From Lientehia sp934351765 (GTDB lineage Bacteria; Bacillota; Clostridia; Lachnospirales; Lachnospiraceae): a stretch of DNA of 64,000 nt. A program made the position numbers and the translations under genes. The notes below the pieces were generated by a model. That model made no database searches. It was not told the DNA's origin and saw only the letters and a program-made list of their open reading frames with translations. The stretch is taken from contig NZ_JBQKGG010000006.1 in NCBI RefSeq assembly GCF_052118925.1, forward strand, positions 61,770 through 125,769, written 5' to 3'. This document shows, piece by piece, positions 8,866-17,331 of the stretch (position 1 is its first letter; the number at the start of each line of letters is the position of its first letter).

Positions 8866-8897
8866 AAGAGTCCCCTATTTCATACACGGGAACTCTT
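8866..8897 (-). terminator. Intrinsic terminator of the aldolase gene
   Basis: AAGAGT...ACTCTT with an inner CCC/GGG pairing forms a hairpin. On the minus strand it is followed by TTTTCTTC. It lies about 65 bases past the aldolase stop codon. Confidence 0.65.
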
Positions 8898-8961
8898 CTT
8901 CATCTCTTTATGATATGATTTTCTGCTTTTTGAAATCTGTTTTTACAGGCTGCTTCTTCGT

Positions 8962-9936
8962 TTAGAAATTATCCAGCAGCGACTTATAGAATTCGCAGTA
9001 ATCCTTCCTCTTCTCCTCGGTAAATGCAATGGCCTCTCTCGGATGACGGTTCAGCTGACCGGTAAACATATACTGAAGATCATAGCCCCAGGTCACAGTC
9101 TCATGAAGCGGAAGCATGTACTTCTCAATAAAATTCAAAAGGCTGTACAGGTTATACTTGGGATTCTTCAAAAAGCCCAGCAGCAGCTCCATGGCACAAT
9201 TTCCGGCGCCACGTCCCATTCCCATGGCCGTTGCATCCAGGTAGGAGATTCCGCGTGACATGGTATCAATGGTATTGGCAAAAGCCAGATTCTGATTATT
9301 ATGACCATGGAATCCAACCTGCTTTCCGGCTTTCTCCGCATAGCGAAGGTATAACTGCGCCAGATCCGAAGCATTTTCCGGATACAGAGATCCATAGCTG
9401 TCCACCAGGTAGATCACATCCACGCTGGATGTCACCAGCATCTCCAGCGCCTCCTCCAGCTGATTTCCATTGACCTGAGAAACTGCCATGATATTGCAGC
9501 AGGTTTCGTATCCCAGATTATGAAGATATTCGATCATTTCAATCGCCGCCGGCATCTGATGGATGTAGCATGCCACCCGTACCATATCAATGACGCTTTC
9601 GCTTCTCGGAAGAAAATCCTTTTTAAAATCACAGCGCCCCACATCTGCCATAACCGAGATTTTCATATCGGAAATATTATCACCGACAATGGCGCGGATA
9701 TCCTCTTCCTTACAGAACTTCCACTTTCCAAAGTCCTTCTCACTGAACAGTTCTCTGCTCGCCTTATAGCCAAACTCCATATAATCAACGCCGCTTTTAA
9801 TATTCGTTTTATAAAGCTCTGTTACGAACTCATCGGTAAAATCAAAATTATTGCACAGTCCTCCGTCACGGATCGTTGCGTCCAGTACCTTCAGATCTCC
9901 GCGGACGCCCATTAAGTTTCCCTTTCTTGATGTCAT
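8962..9936 (-). CDS. HMGL-like aldolase (4-hydroxy-2-oxovalerate aldolase-type TIM barrel)
   Basis: The 324-residue protein has LDATIRDGGLCN near residue 18, the metal- and substrate-binding motif of the HMG-CoA lyase/isopropylmalate synthase/DmpG barrel family. It also has VGFHGHNNQNLAFAN (metal-binding histidines) and DATAMGMGRGAGNCAMELL. Family members cleave or form C-C bonds next to a keto acid using a divalent metal. No partner acetaldehyde dehydrogenase is adjacent, so the substrate is unknown; similar stand-alone genes are sometimes found with sugar or surface-polysaccharide genes. Two starts are possible (9936 and 9912). The first has GGGGAG nine bases upstream and is preferred. The gene is monocistronic, with its own promoter and terminator. 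Confidence 0.82.
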   Translation of the reverse strand: MTSRKGNLMGVRGDLKVLDATIRDGGLCNNFDFTDEFVTELYKTNIKSGVDYMEFGYKASRELFSEKDFGKWKFCKEEDIRAIVGDNISDMKISVMADVGRCDFKKDFLPRSESVIDMVRVACYIHQMPAAIEMIEYLHNLGYETCCNIMAVSQVNGNQLEEALEMLVTSSVDVIYLVDSYGSLYPENASDLAQLYLRYAEKAGKQVGFHGHNNQNLAFANTIDTMSRGISYLDATAMGMGRGAGNCAMELLLGFLKNPKYNLYSLLNFIEKYMLPLHETVTWGYDLQYMFTGQLNRHPREAIAFTEEKRKDYCEFYKSLLDNF

Positions 9937-10006
9937 GATCGTTTCTCCCCTTATTCTTTCGCGCGTTGAAGTGTGTTTGCATTAACGCATATCAGTGTTC
10001 TGTATC

Positions 10007-10035
10007 ATCATAGCACCCGGAGGCAGAAATGTCAA
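10007..10035 (-). promoter_or_regulatory. Strong promoter of the aldolase gene
   Basis: On the minus strand TTGACA (10030-10035) and TATGAT (10007-10012) are separated by 17 bases. This is close to the sigma-A consensus. Confidence 0.85.
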
Positions 10036-10325
10036 CACAAAGATCTGCCTTTCGTGCCTCTGCACAGATACCTATCTGCCGTAGACAGACTGTATCTCTC
10101 CGCTGCCCTCTTAGCACCTGTCTTTTTCCGAAAATGCTCATTTCGTGAACATATTCTTTCTTATCAAAAAGAACAGCCGCCGATCCATTTTCCATGTATG
10201 ACAGCGGCAACTCAAATATGTGCCAATGCCATACATGGGCAAGGACGGCGGCGTTAACCACGCTTGATATGATTAAGGATACCGTAATCTATCCTTTTTC
10301 TGAAGTATCCCGGCGGCCTTATCTC
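10036..10325. other. Intergenic region without a gene
   Basis: Both strands have short open frames here, but none has family resemblance or a good ribosome site. The only structure I see is AAGGATA/TATCCTT (10275-10296), a weak hairpin near the end of the acidic surface-protein gene. Confidence 0.5.
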
Positions 10326-12296
10326 CTATTTCTTCCGCTTCAGCTCTCTCACAGGATTCACCGGTGCTTCTTCCTCACTGTGCTGCTCTTTCCGGCCGGC
10401 CTGTCTGGCGGCCCGGTTCACAATGCTGTCTTTTCCTTCCGGCTTTCCGCTTCTTACGGAATCCGAAAGCAGTGCCTCCAGCAGGTCAAAATCCGCATCC
10501 AGATCATCCTCCGCCTTCGAAGCCTCCGCCGGTTCTTCCGATTCCTCTTCGTATTCCGGCTCGGCAGCCGTCGGTTCCGCTGCGGCTGGCTCAGCGTTCG
10601 CTTCTGTCGGCACATCGTCTCCCAGATCCAGGTTTTCCAGAACAAGGTCCTCCAGATCTACATCGAAATCATCCTCCGACAGATCTTCTTTCCGATCATC
10701 TTCTTCCAGATCATCTTCTTCCGGATCATCCTCTTCCAGATCATCCTCTTCCAGCGCCGGAATATCCTCAAACTCCGGTTCTGCTTCCGCTTCATTCAGA
10801 TTGTCATCCAGATCTAAATCCAGATCGATCAGTTCTAAATCGTCATCCTGAGCACTCTCTGACAGTTTCTCCTGTTTCGGGGCTGCCATCGATACTTCCT
10901 GTTTCCTTATGGTTTTTTCCGCCTGCACCGGTGCTGTCGGTTTCTGAGAAATTTCAATATCCTTCGGTTCTTCCTCATATCCTGGTTCTTCATCAAAAAG
11001 TTCCAGATTTTCTACATCTTCCAGCTCTCCGGCAAACTCATCTGCCTCGTCTTCGTACTCCGGCTCTCCGGCAAACCCATCTGCCTCATCCTCGTACTCC
11101 GGTTCTCCGGCAAACTCGTCCGCCTCATCTTCGTACTCTGCTTCTCCGGCAAAGTCATCCTGTACGTCTTCGTGCTCCGGTTCATCGATGCTCACATGAT
11201 AATTACGTTCGTCTTCGTCACCGTCCGCATAGAAGTCCTCTTCCTCTTCTTCGTATTCTTCATCCAGCTCATACGCACGGCGCGCACGTTCTCTTGCTGC
11301 CACCGGATGTGACACTTCCTCCTCCGGCTCATCAAATACTTCCGCCGTCTCTTTTCCATGTTTATGTCCGGTCACAGAAGCTGTCAGTGCGATCAGCAGG
11401 ATAAAACACAGAACTGCCAGTGCAATAATGATATAAAGGCGGAACTGCAGCCGTTTCTGATAGCTGGTCTGTGCTGTTTTTAACTGATTCTGGGAGATCT
11501 GGCTCTCCTGGTTCATGGTCAGGATGCCCTCCGGTGCTGTAATGACCGTTCCTTCGGTGGAATCATAAATATAAAATGTGGTCTTCCCGGCTTCATCGGT
11601 TCCGTAAAGGAGATAGAATCCCTCTGCCTCCGAGTCGCTGAAGCGCCAGCCCTTCACCGTCTGATCACCGATGGTCACATCCACAGCAATGAATCCGGAA
11701 GGAACAAGTCCTTCTGCCGGTTCGGAAAGCGTATACGTCTTTCCTGCACTGGTCACAGTTCCGCTGGATGCCGTTGTTGCCTGGTCAGTCTGCTGGCCTT
11801 CCGTGCTTCCGGAAGCCTGGCTTCCGCTGAGATTCGGCCCGGACAAAGGCGAATTTCCGATGGATTCACCGGAAGAGTTCTGTGCCGGCTGGGTCGAGTC
11901 AGCCTGTGCCGGCTGGGATCCCGACTCGCTCTGCTCAGATCCGCGAATAACGGTAATGGTATATTTTGCTTTGGTTACACCATCTGCCGCTGTCACATTA
12001 ACGATGACCGCATTGCTTCCGGCCTTCAGTCCGTCATTTCCGGCAATCACCATCTTGGCACCGCTGTCAGTAGTCTTTCCACTTACCAGCAGTTTATCAC
12101 AGTCTGCTCCGACCTCTACCTGATATTCATATACATTGGACGAGAACGCCGGTGTCAGTGTTCCCGGTGAAACCTCCAGGCTGCTCAGAGTTGCATCTGC
12201 GGTGCCGCCCGTTGCCAAGGCCGAAAGCCCCAGGCAGGCTGCCAAAAGACAGCAGACAAGACTTATTAAAAGAACTCGTTTTGTATGTGTTTTCAT
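10326..12296 (-). CDS. Membrane-anchored protein with cadherin-like beta-sandwich domain and acidic repetitive tail
   Basis: About 656 residues from the ATG at 12296 (MKTHTKRVLLISLVCCLLAA), preceded by AAGGAG; a longer frame to 12353 lacks a signal peptide at its start. An N-terminal signal sequence comes first; it contains LAAC, so a lipoprotein is possible, but ALATG could also be a signal-peptidase I site. Next comes a cadherin-like beta-sandwich domain (Cadherin_b type: LSSLEVSPGTLTPAFSSNVY), then a Ser/Gln-rich linker and a second small domain. One transmembrane helix follows at about residue 290 (LYIIIALAVLCFILLIALTA). The last 330 residues are extremely acidic, with 13-residue repeats (EPEYEDEADEFAG) and EEDD runs, ending in a basic tail (VRELKRKK). 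An outside domain coupled to a cytoplasmic acidic tail is inferred; function is unknown. Confidence 0.8.
   Translation of the reverse strand: MKTHTKRVLLISLVCCLLAACLGLSALATGGTADATLSSLEVSPGTLTPAFSSNVYEYQVEVGADCDKLLVSGKTTDSGAKMVIAGNDGLKAGSNAVIVNVTAADGVTKAKYTITVIRGSEQSESGSQPAQADSTQPAQNSSGESIGNSPLSGPNLSGSQASGSTEGQQTDQATTASSGTVTSAGKTYTLSEPAEGLVPSGFIAVDVTIGDQTVKGWRFSDSEAEGFYLLYGTDEAGKTTFYIYDSTEGTVITAPEGILTMNQESQISQNQLKTAQTSYQKRLQFRLYIIIALAVLCFILLIALTASVTGHKHGKETAEVFDEPEEEVSHPVAARERARRAYELDEEYEEEEEDFYADGDEDERNYHVSIDEPEHEDVQDDFAGEAEYEDEADEFAGEPEYEDEADGFAGEPEYEDEADEFAGELEDVENLELFDEEPGYEEEPKDIEISQKPTAPVQAEKTIRKQEVSMAAPKQEKLSESAQDDDLELIDLDLDLDDNLNEAEAEPEFEDIPALEEDDLEEDDPEEDDLEEDDRKEDLSEDDFDVDLEDLVLENLDLGDDVPTEANAEPAAAEPTAAEPEYEEESEEPAEASKAEDDLDADFDLLEALLSDSVRSGKPEGKDSIVNRAARQAGRKEQHSEEEAPVNPVRELKRKK
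10680..10760 (-). repeat. 15-bp tandem repeats coding EEDDLEEDD
   Basis: Units of the type TTCCAGATCATCTTC recur about five times inside the acidic tail. They are in frame and code for Glu/Asp runs. Confidence 0.7.
11025..11150 (-). repeat. 39-bp tandem repeats coding a 13-residue acidic unit
   Basis: Three near-identical 39-bp units plus a diverged fourth encode EPEYEDEADEFAG-type repeats in the cytoplasmic tail. Silent differences between units suggest selection at the protein level. Confidence 0.8.
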
Positions 12297-12360
12297 ATAA
12301 TCTCCTTCTATCCTGAACCGTTTTCCATGTTCTTTTCCAATTAAAATACGCACGCGCTAC

Positions 12361-12635
12361 ACAGATCGGTGCTGCGCTCCGACTCTGCTTTGCAGCTTCT
12401 GTCTGCTCCGAACCGCCTTCTTCAGATATATCTTTTATATCTTTCCGCTCTGGCTGTTCTGCTATTTTGCGCTTAACCCGCAGACCGGTGCTACGCTCCG
12501 ATGCTGCTTTGCAGCTTCTGTCTGCTCCGAACCGCCTTCTTCGGATGTATCTTTCCGCTCTGGCTGTTCTGCTATTTTGCGCTTAACCCGCAGACCGGTG
12601 CTACGCTCCGACGCTGCTTTGCAGCTTCTGTCTGC
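12361..12635. repeat. Tandem repeat (120 bp, 110 bp and a partial unit)
   Basis: Units at 12361-12480 and 12481-12590 share the order GATCGGTGC/GACCGGTGC, GCTTTGCAGCTTCTGTCTGC, TCCGAACCGCCTTCTTC, CTTTCCGCTCTGGC and GCGCTTAACCCG. A third partial unit (12591-12635) runs into hairpin element A. No protein is supported. The array lies directly upstream of the acidic surface-protein gene. Confidence 0.85.
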
Positions 12636-12726
12636 GGCTTATGGGCATCCCTGCCCATACAGATATCGAATTTCTCTCCTCTGCAAATAAATTTGCTCGG
12701 AGAGGATTTCGATATCTGTGCGCGCA
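12613..12726. repeat. Dispersed hairpin element, copy A
   Basis: In plus orientation the order is as follows. A hairpin GCTGC-TTT-GCAGC (12613-12625) is followed by TTCTGTCTGC and a second hairpin TATGGGC/GCCCATA (12640-12659). Next is a 20-bp outer stem (12660-12679 with 12699-12718, 18 of 20 paired) around an inner palindrome GCAAAT-AA-ATTTGC, then TGCGCGCA (12719-12726). Copy B at 54038-54157 has the same order with nearly the same flanks and loop but a different outer-stem sequence. Confidence 0.85.
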
Positions 12727-12814
12727 AAAATGCTATTAATATCATACCGACTAAAAAAACAAAAGTCAACCGAATAGGCACAGGATTAAGAAAATCTTCT
12801 GATACAATTTCGAT

Positions 12815-12861
12815 ACAAAAACCAGCGCTCCGCCGGTTTCTGTTCCGGGGGAACACTGGTT
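12815..12861 (-). terminator. Terminator of the hisS-aspS-glyA unit
   Basis: On the minus strand AACCAGTGTTCC pairs with GGAGCGCTGGTT (G-T wobbles) and is followed by TTTTTG. It lies about 35 bases past the glyA stop. Confidence 0.8.
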
Positions 12862-12893
12862 TCTGTATCATCGGTATTCTGATTTTTAACCGC

Positions 12894-14135
12894 TTATTCG
12901 TACAGCGGATAACGGTCGGTCAGGGTCTTTACCATGGCCTTTGCCTTTTCGGTGTTGGCCGCATCCTGAGTAATTACCAGGCGGATGGCTTCTGCGATCG
13001 TCACCATATCCTCTTCCTTCAGGCCGCGGCTGGTAACAGCCTGTGCACCGAGACGGATTCCGCTGGTAACAAACGGCTTTTCGGGATCATTGGGAATTGC
13101 ATTCTTGTTGCAGGTAATGTTTGCTGCATCAAGAAGCTTCTCAGCCGCCTTGCCGGTTACGCCTGCAGGGCGGAGATCCACCAGCATCAGATGGTTGTCT
13201 GTACCGCCGGAAACAATGTCAAAGCCACGGTTCATCAGCTCGGAAGCCAGTCTTGCTGCGTTAACCTTCGTCTGCTTCATGTATTCTGTAAAGGAAGGAT
13301 CCAGCGCCTCCTTAAAGCATACAGCCTTTGCCGCGATCACGTGCATCAGAGGTCCGCCCTGGATTCCGGGGAATACTGCCTTGTTGAAGTTGAATTTCTC
13401 CTCGATCTCATTGCTGCAGAGGATCATGCCGCCGCGGGGACCGCGAAGTGTCTTATGCGTGGTTGTGGTTGTCACATGGGCATAGGGGATCGGGCTTACA
13501 TGAAGTCCTGCTGCCACCAGACCGGCAATGTGCGCCATATCTACCATGAGATATGCACCAACTTCATCGGCAATCTCACGGAACCGCTTGAAGTCAATCT
13601 CACGGGCATAGGCACTGGCACCTGCCACGATAAGCTTCGGACGACATTCCTTTGCCAGACGTTCCACCTCTTCATAATCGATCACACCCTTGTCTGTTAC
13701 CCCGTAAGGAACAACATGGAAATACGCACCGGACATATTGACCGGACTTCCATGTGTCAGATGTCCGCCATGAGCCAGGTTCATACCCATAACTGTATCG
13801 CCCGGCTTCAGCATTGCAAAGAACACCGCCATGTTTGCCTGTGCACCGGAATGAGGCTGTACATTCACATACTCACAGCCAAACAGTTTTTTCGCACGCT
13901 CACGCGCAAGGTCTTCTACTACATCCACATACTCACAGCCGCCGTAATAGCGTTTTCCTGGATAACCCTCAGCATACTTGTTGGTCAGAACACTTCCCAT
14001 GGCAGACATCACGGCCTTGCTTACCAGGTTCTCAGACGCGATCAGCTCCAGATGGCTTCTCTGTCTTCCCAGCTCATCCTCAATGGCCTTCGCAATTTCC
14101 GGATCGTATGCGCGTACTTCTTCAAATGAATACAT
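12894..14135 (-). CDS. glyA: Serine hydroxymethyltransferase
   Basis: 413 residues, full family length. The pyridoxal-phosphate lysine lies in VTTTTTHKTLRGPRGGMI (about residue 225). Other family blocks are LIASENLVSKAVMSAMGS near the N-terminus, YPGKRYYGGCEYVD, and VDMAHIAGLVAAG. The enzyme interconverts serine and glycine with tetrahydrofolate and supplies one-carbon units. The start is supported by AGGAGGAG. It is the last gene after hisS and aspS, 74 bases after aspS and before a strong terminator, so a translation/amino-acid operon is likely. Confidence 0.97.
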   Translation of the reverse strand: MYSFEEVRAYDPEIAKAIEDELGRQRSHLELIASENLVSKAVMSAMGSVLTNKYAEGYPGKRYYGGCEYVDVVEDLARERAKKLFGCEYVNVQPHSGAQANMAVFFAMLKPGDTVMGMNLAHGGHLTHGSPVNMSGAYFHVVPYGVTDKGVIDYEEVERLAKECRPKLIVAGASAYAREIDFKRFREIADEVGAYLMVDMAHIAGLVAAGLHVSPIPYAHVTTTTTHKTLRGPRGGMILCSNEIEEKFNFNKAVFPGIQGGPLMHVIAAKAVCFKEALDPSFTEYMKQTKVNAARLASELMNRGFDIVSGGTDNHLMLVDLRPAGVTGKAAEKLLDAANITCNKNAIPNDPEKPFVTSGIRLGAQAVTSRGLKEEDMVTIAEAIRLVITQDAANTEKAKAMVKTLTDRYPLYE

Positions 14136-14209
14136 CTCGTCTCCTCCTGTTAAGAAATCATATGAATGTTTAGGGCTGACAATTGTTTCCTGTCAAAATC
14201 AGAAAGGGA

Positions 14210-15976
14210 TTAGTTATCTTCTTTTTTTACATCCAATTTAATATGAACATCCTTTAACTGCTGTTCACTTACCTCCGCAGGCGCTCCCATCATGATATCC
14301 TGGGCATTCTTGTTCATGGGGAACGGAATAACCTCACGGATGCTGTCCTCACCGGCCAGAAGCATTACCATACGGTCTACGCCGGGAGCAATTCCCGCAT
14401 GGGGCGGTGCACCGTAGCAGAATGCGTTATACATAGCAGGGAACTTGGCCTTTACATCCTCCTCACCGAGGCCAACCAGCTCAAACGCCTTGATCATGAT
14501 CTCCGGATCATGGTTTCTTACGGCTCCGGAGGAAAGCTCGATTCCGTTGCATACCAGGTCATACTGATAAGCATAGATCTCCAGCGGATCCGTTTCTTCC
14601 AGTGCCTTCCTGCCGCCCTGAGGCATGGAGAAGGGATTATGGCAGAATTCCAGCTCGCCGGATTCTTCGCCGATCTCATACATGGGGAAGTCAACGATCC
14701 AGCAGAATTCATAGCATTCCTTATCCATATAGCGTTCCGCATAATTTGCCACGATCTTCCGCGCCGCACCGGCAGTCTTCTGTGCTTCTGCTCTCGTTCC
14801 GGCAGCAGCAAGAACCAGTTCGCCGCCCTTTAAGCCAAGAGCCTCGCATACGGCATCCTTCTTTTCTGCCAGGAATTTGGAGATTCCTCCGGTCAAAGTA
14901 CCGTCTGCACCGGCCTTGAACCAGTAACACTTCCGTCCGGTCTGCACCTCCGTATCGGCGCAGATCTTATCAATGATCTTCCGGCTTTCGGTAAAGTCGG
15001 GGCATACCACAGTCTTGATAACCGCTCCGTCAAACGGCTCAAAGCCGCAGTCCTTTAATACATCAGTTGCCTCGGAAAGCTCCAGCTTGATCCGGAGATC
15101 CGGCTTGTCGCTTCCGAACCGTTCCATGGAATCCCGGTAAGAGATTCTGGTGAACGGTGCTTTGGATGCACGGCTGTAGGTTCCGTATTTCTCAAATACG
15201 GGAGGCAGTACCTGCTCGATGATGGCGAACACATCCTCCTGGGATGCAAAGGCCATCTCCATATCCAGCTGATAGAACTCGCCCGGAGAACGGTCTGCTC
15301 TCGCATCCTCATCACGGAAACAGGGCGCGATCTGGAAATAGCGGTCAAAGCCGGACGCCATCAGAAGCTGCTTGAACTGCTGAGGTGCCTGGGGAAGTGC
15401 ATAGAACTTTCCGGGATGATTTCTGGCCGGAACGAGATAATCTCTTGCACCCTCAGGGGAAGAACAGGTCAGAATGGGAGTCGTGATCTCAAAGAAATCC
15501 AGATCCATCATCCGGCGGCGCAGCTCTGCTACGATCCGGGAACGCATAATGATCTTATCTTTCACTGCCGGATTTCTCAGATCCAGATAACGGTATTTCA
15601 GACGGGCATTCTCGTCTGCATCCTTGGAATGGGAAATCTCAAAGGGCAGCGCGTTGTAATAGCATTTTCCGAGAACCTCGATTTTTTCGGGAACTACTTC
15701 GATCTCACCGGTGGGCAGGTCTGCATTCTTGCTGGAACGCTCTCTTACAACGCCGGTAACAGATAACGTGGATTCCTTGTTGATCCCGGAGAGCGTTTCC
15801 ATCATCTCCTCGGTCTCAATGACCACCTGGGTCTCGCCGTAAAAATCGCGGAGGATCAGGAATCCTAAATTCTTGCTGACACGGCGCAGATTCTCATACC
15901 AGCCCGCCAGCGTTACGGTCTCGCCTGCATTGGCAAGCCGCAGTTCGTTGCATGTATGGGTTCTTGACTGAAACAT
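14210..15976 (-). CDS. aspS: Aspartyl-tRNA synthetase
   Basis: 588 residues, the normal bacterial AspRS length. The N-terminal OB anticodon-binding domain (VTLAGWYENLRRVSKNLGFLILRD) leads into the class II core. Motif 2 is FRDEDARADRSPGEFYQLD, and the C-terminal motif 3 is GIAPGVDRMVMLLAG. A bacterial GAD insert lies between them. It charges tRNA-Asp. The start lies three bases after the hisS stop, so the two are surely co-transcribed. Whether it is discriminating or also charges tRNA-Asn cannot be decided from the sequence alone. Confidence 0.97.
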   Translation of the reverse strand: MFQSRTHTCNELRLANAGETVTLAGWYENLRRVSKNLGFLILRDFYGETQVVIETEEMMETLSGINKESTLSVTGVVRERSSKNADLPTGEIEVVPEKIEVLGKCYYNALPFEISHSKDADENARLKYRYLDLRNPAVKDKIIMRSRIVAELRRRMMDLDFFEITTPILTCSSPEGARDYLVPARNHPGKFYALPQAPQQFKQLLMASGFDRYFQIAPCFRDEDARADRSPGEFYQLDMEMAFASQEDVFAIIEQVLPPVFEKYGTYSRASKAPFTRISYRDSMERFGSDKPDLRIKLELSEATDVLKDCGFEPFDGAVIKTVVCPDFTESRKIIDKICADTEVQTGRKCYWFKAGADGTLTGGISKFLAEKKDAVCEALGLKGGELVLAAAGTRAEAQKTAGAARKIVANYAERYMDKECYEFCWIVDFPMYEIGEESGELEFCHNPFSMPQGGRKALEETDPLEIYAYQYDLVCNGIELSSGAVRNHDPEIMIKAFELVGLGEEDVKAKFPAMYNAFCYGAPPHAGIAPGVDRMVMLLAGEDSIREVIPFPMNKNAQDIMMGAPAEVSEQQLKDVHIKLDVKKEDN

Positions 15977-15979
15977 GGC

Positions 15980-17236
15980 TTATTTCCTTTCTGCATAAAA
16001 TTCCTTGAATTCGGTGTAGCCCTCCTTGGAAAGCTGCTCCTTCTGGAATTTTTTATTCTTATTCATATTGGCAACCAGCACCTGAACGCCTGCTGCCCGT
16101 TCTTCCTTTGCTTCGGCGAGCACCTTTACCATACCCTCTACCGGCATTCCCTTTTCGATCAGATATGCCTTTCTGGGACCCTGTTCAGGAACGGTAAAGC
16201 CCTTCTCCATGAGGATCGTGATGATCCGCTCAAACCCGATGGAGAAACCGCAGGCAGGAGTGTTCATTCCGGTGAACCGGCCGATCATCTCATCGTACCG
16301 TCCGCCGCCGGCCACAGAACCGCCAAGCTCCTCCATCTTGATTTCAAAGATGGAACCGGTGTAGTAGGACATGCCGCGTACAAGAGTCGGGTCAAAGACC
16401 AGCCTGAATTCACAGGCGGCCGCTGCCTTTACACTCTCAATAATGGTTTTCATTCCGGGGAATACGTCCGGTGCGATCACACCGTCCAGCACGCCGGTCA
16501 GGTATGCAAGAGCATCATCGCTGCCCTCCATGCCGGAAAACAGTCCCATGTATTTTTCCACAGACGCTTTTTCATAGCCGCTTTCCAGAAGCTCGGCCTC
16601 TACACCGTCCATGCCGATCTTATCCATCTTGTCCAGGATAATGAACACCTGGTCATAATCCTTTTCTTCAAAGCCACTGTATGCCGCCATAGCCTTCAAT
16701 ACGCGCCGGTCATTGAAGCAGACCTTGAAATCCTTAAAGCCCAGTCTGCCGAGCAGGGTCGTTGTTGCGGACATCAGCTCGATCTCCGCCAGACAGGTGG
16801 GGTCACCTAAAATATCAATGTCACACTGCATGAACTGACGGAAACGCCCTCTCTGGGGACGGTCTGCACGCCATACATTGCCCATCTGCAGTGCCTTGAA
16901 CGGTGCCGGAAGCACCGAAGCGTTGTTGGAATAATACCGGGACAGGGGAACCGTCAGATCATAGCGCATACCGCAGTCTACCACATCCGCCTCTTCCTTC
17001 GCCTCTGCAATATGAAGCTTCTCGCCCCGCTTTAACACCTTAAAGATCAGCTTTTCATTCTCACCGCCCTGCTTGCTGGAAAGGTTTCCGATGTTTTCCA
17101 TACAGGGAGTCTCGATATGAGAAAAGCCAAAGCTCTTATAGGTCTCCTGGATCAGTCCGATCACATAATCCCGCACCTGCATTTCCGCAGGAAGAATATC
17201 TTTCATGCCGGTTACCGGCTTTTTCGTCATTGCCAT
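15980..17236 (-). CDS. hisS: Histidyl-tRNA synthetase
   Basis: About 418 residues from ATG at 17236 (MAMTKKPVTGMKDILP), which has GGAGG six bases upstream; the open frame reaches 17335 but the extra residues are not family-like. Class II motifs are visible: motif 2 in WRADRPQRGRFRQFMQCDID, and the HisRS signatures LVRGMSYYTGSIFEI and GGGRYDEMIGRF. The C-terminal anticodon domain is present (VQVLVANMNKNKKF). It charges tRNA-His. No T-box leader is seen in the 95 bases before the start. It overlaps no neighbour and begins the hisS-aspS-glyA run after hemZ. Confidence 0.96.
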   Translation of the reverse strand: MAMTKKPVTGMKDILPAEMQVRDYVIGLIQETYKSFGFSHIETPCMENIGNLSSKQGGENEKLIFKVLKRGEKLHIAEAKEEADVVDCGMRYDLTVPLSRYYSNNASVLPAPFKALQMGNVWRADRPQRGRFRQFMQCDIDILGDPTCLAEIELMSATTTLLGRLGFKDFKVCFNDRRVLKAMAAYSGFEEKDYDQVFIILDKMDKIGMDGVEAELLESGYEKASVEKYMGLFSGMEGSDDALAYLTGVLDGVIAPDVFPGMKTIIESVKAAAACEFRLVFDPTLVRGMSYYTGSIFEIKMEELGGSVAGGGRYDEMIGRFTGMNTPACGFSIGFERIITILMEKGFTVPEQGPRKAYLIEKGMPVEGMVKVLAEAKEERAAGVQVLVANMNKNKKFQKEQLSKEGYTEFKEFYAERK

Positions 17237-17331
17237 AGTTTTCCTCCTTTGCCCTGCGCCATACGGCTCCGGGCAGATTGTGCCGTCTTCCGGGCACTCT
17301 TTGTTTATCATACACGAACCATCTTCGCTTT

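Noticed and set aside
10423..10851. Ser/Arg-rich plus-strand ORF
   Set aside because: It is the reverse reading of the acidic repeats of the surface-protein gene.
12361..12635. Possible CRISPR or phage attachment repeats
   Set aside because: The units are 110-120 bp with no short repeat-spacer pattern, no integrase and no tRNA nearby.
12572..12871. Minus-strand ORF containing GRDAHKPQTEAAKQR, also seen in the frame at 53916-54098
   Set aside because: The shared peptide is produced by the repeated hairpin element, not by a gene. Stems and hairpins explain the conservation better than a protein.
12501..14129. Long plus-strand ORF of 542 codons antisense to glyA
   Set aside because: It covers the clear glyA gene in another frame, its composition is Cys/His/Leu-rich, and it has no family resemblance or ribosome site.
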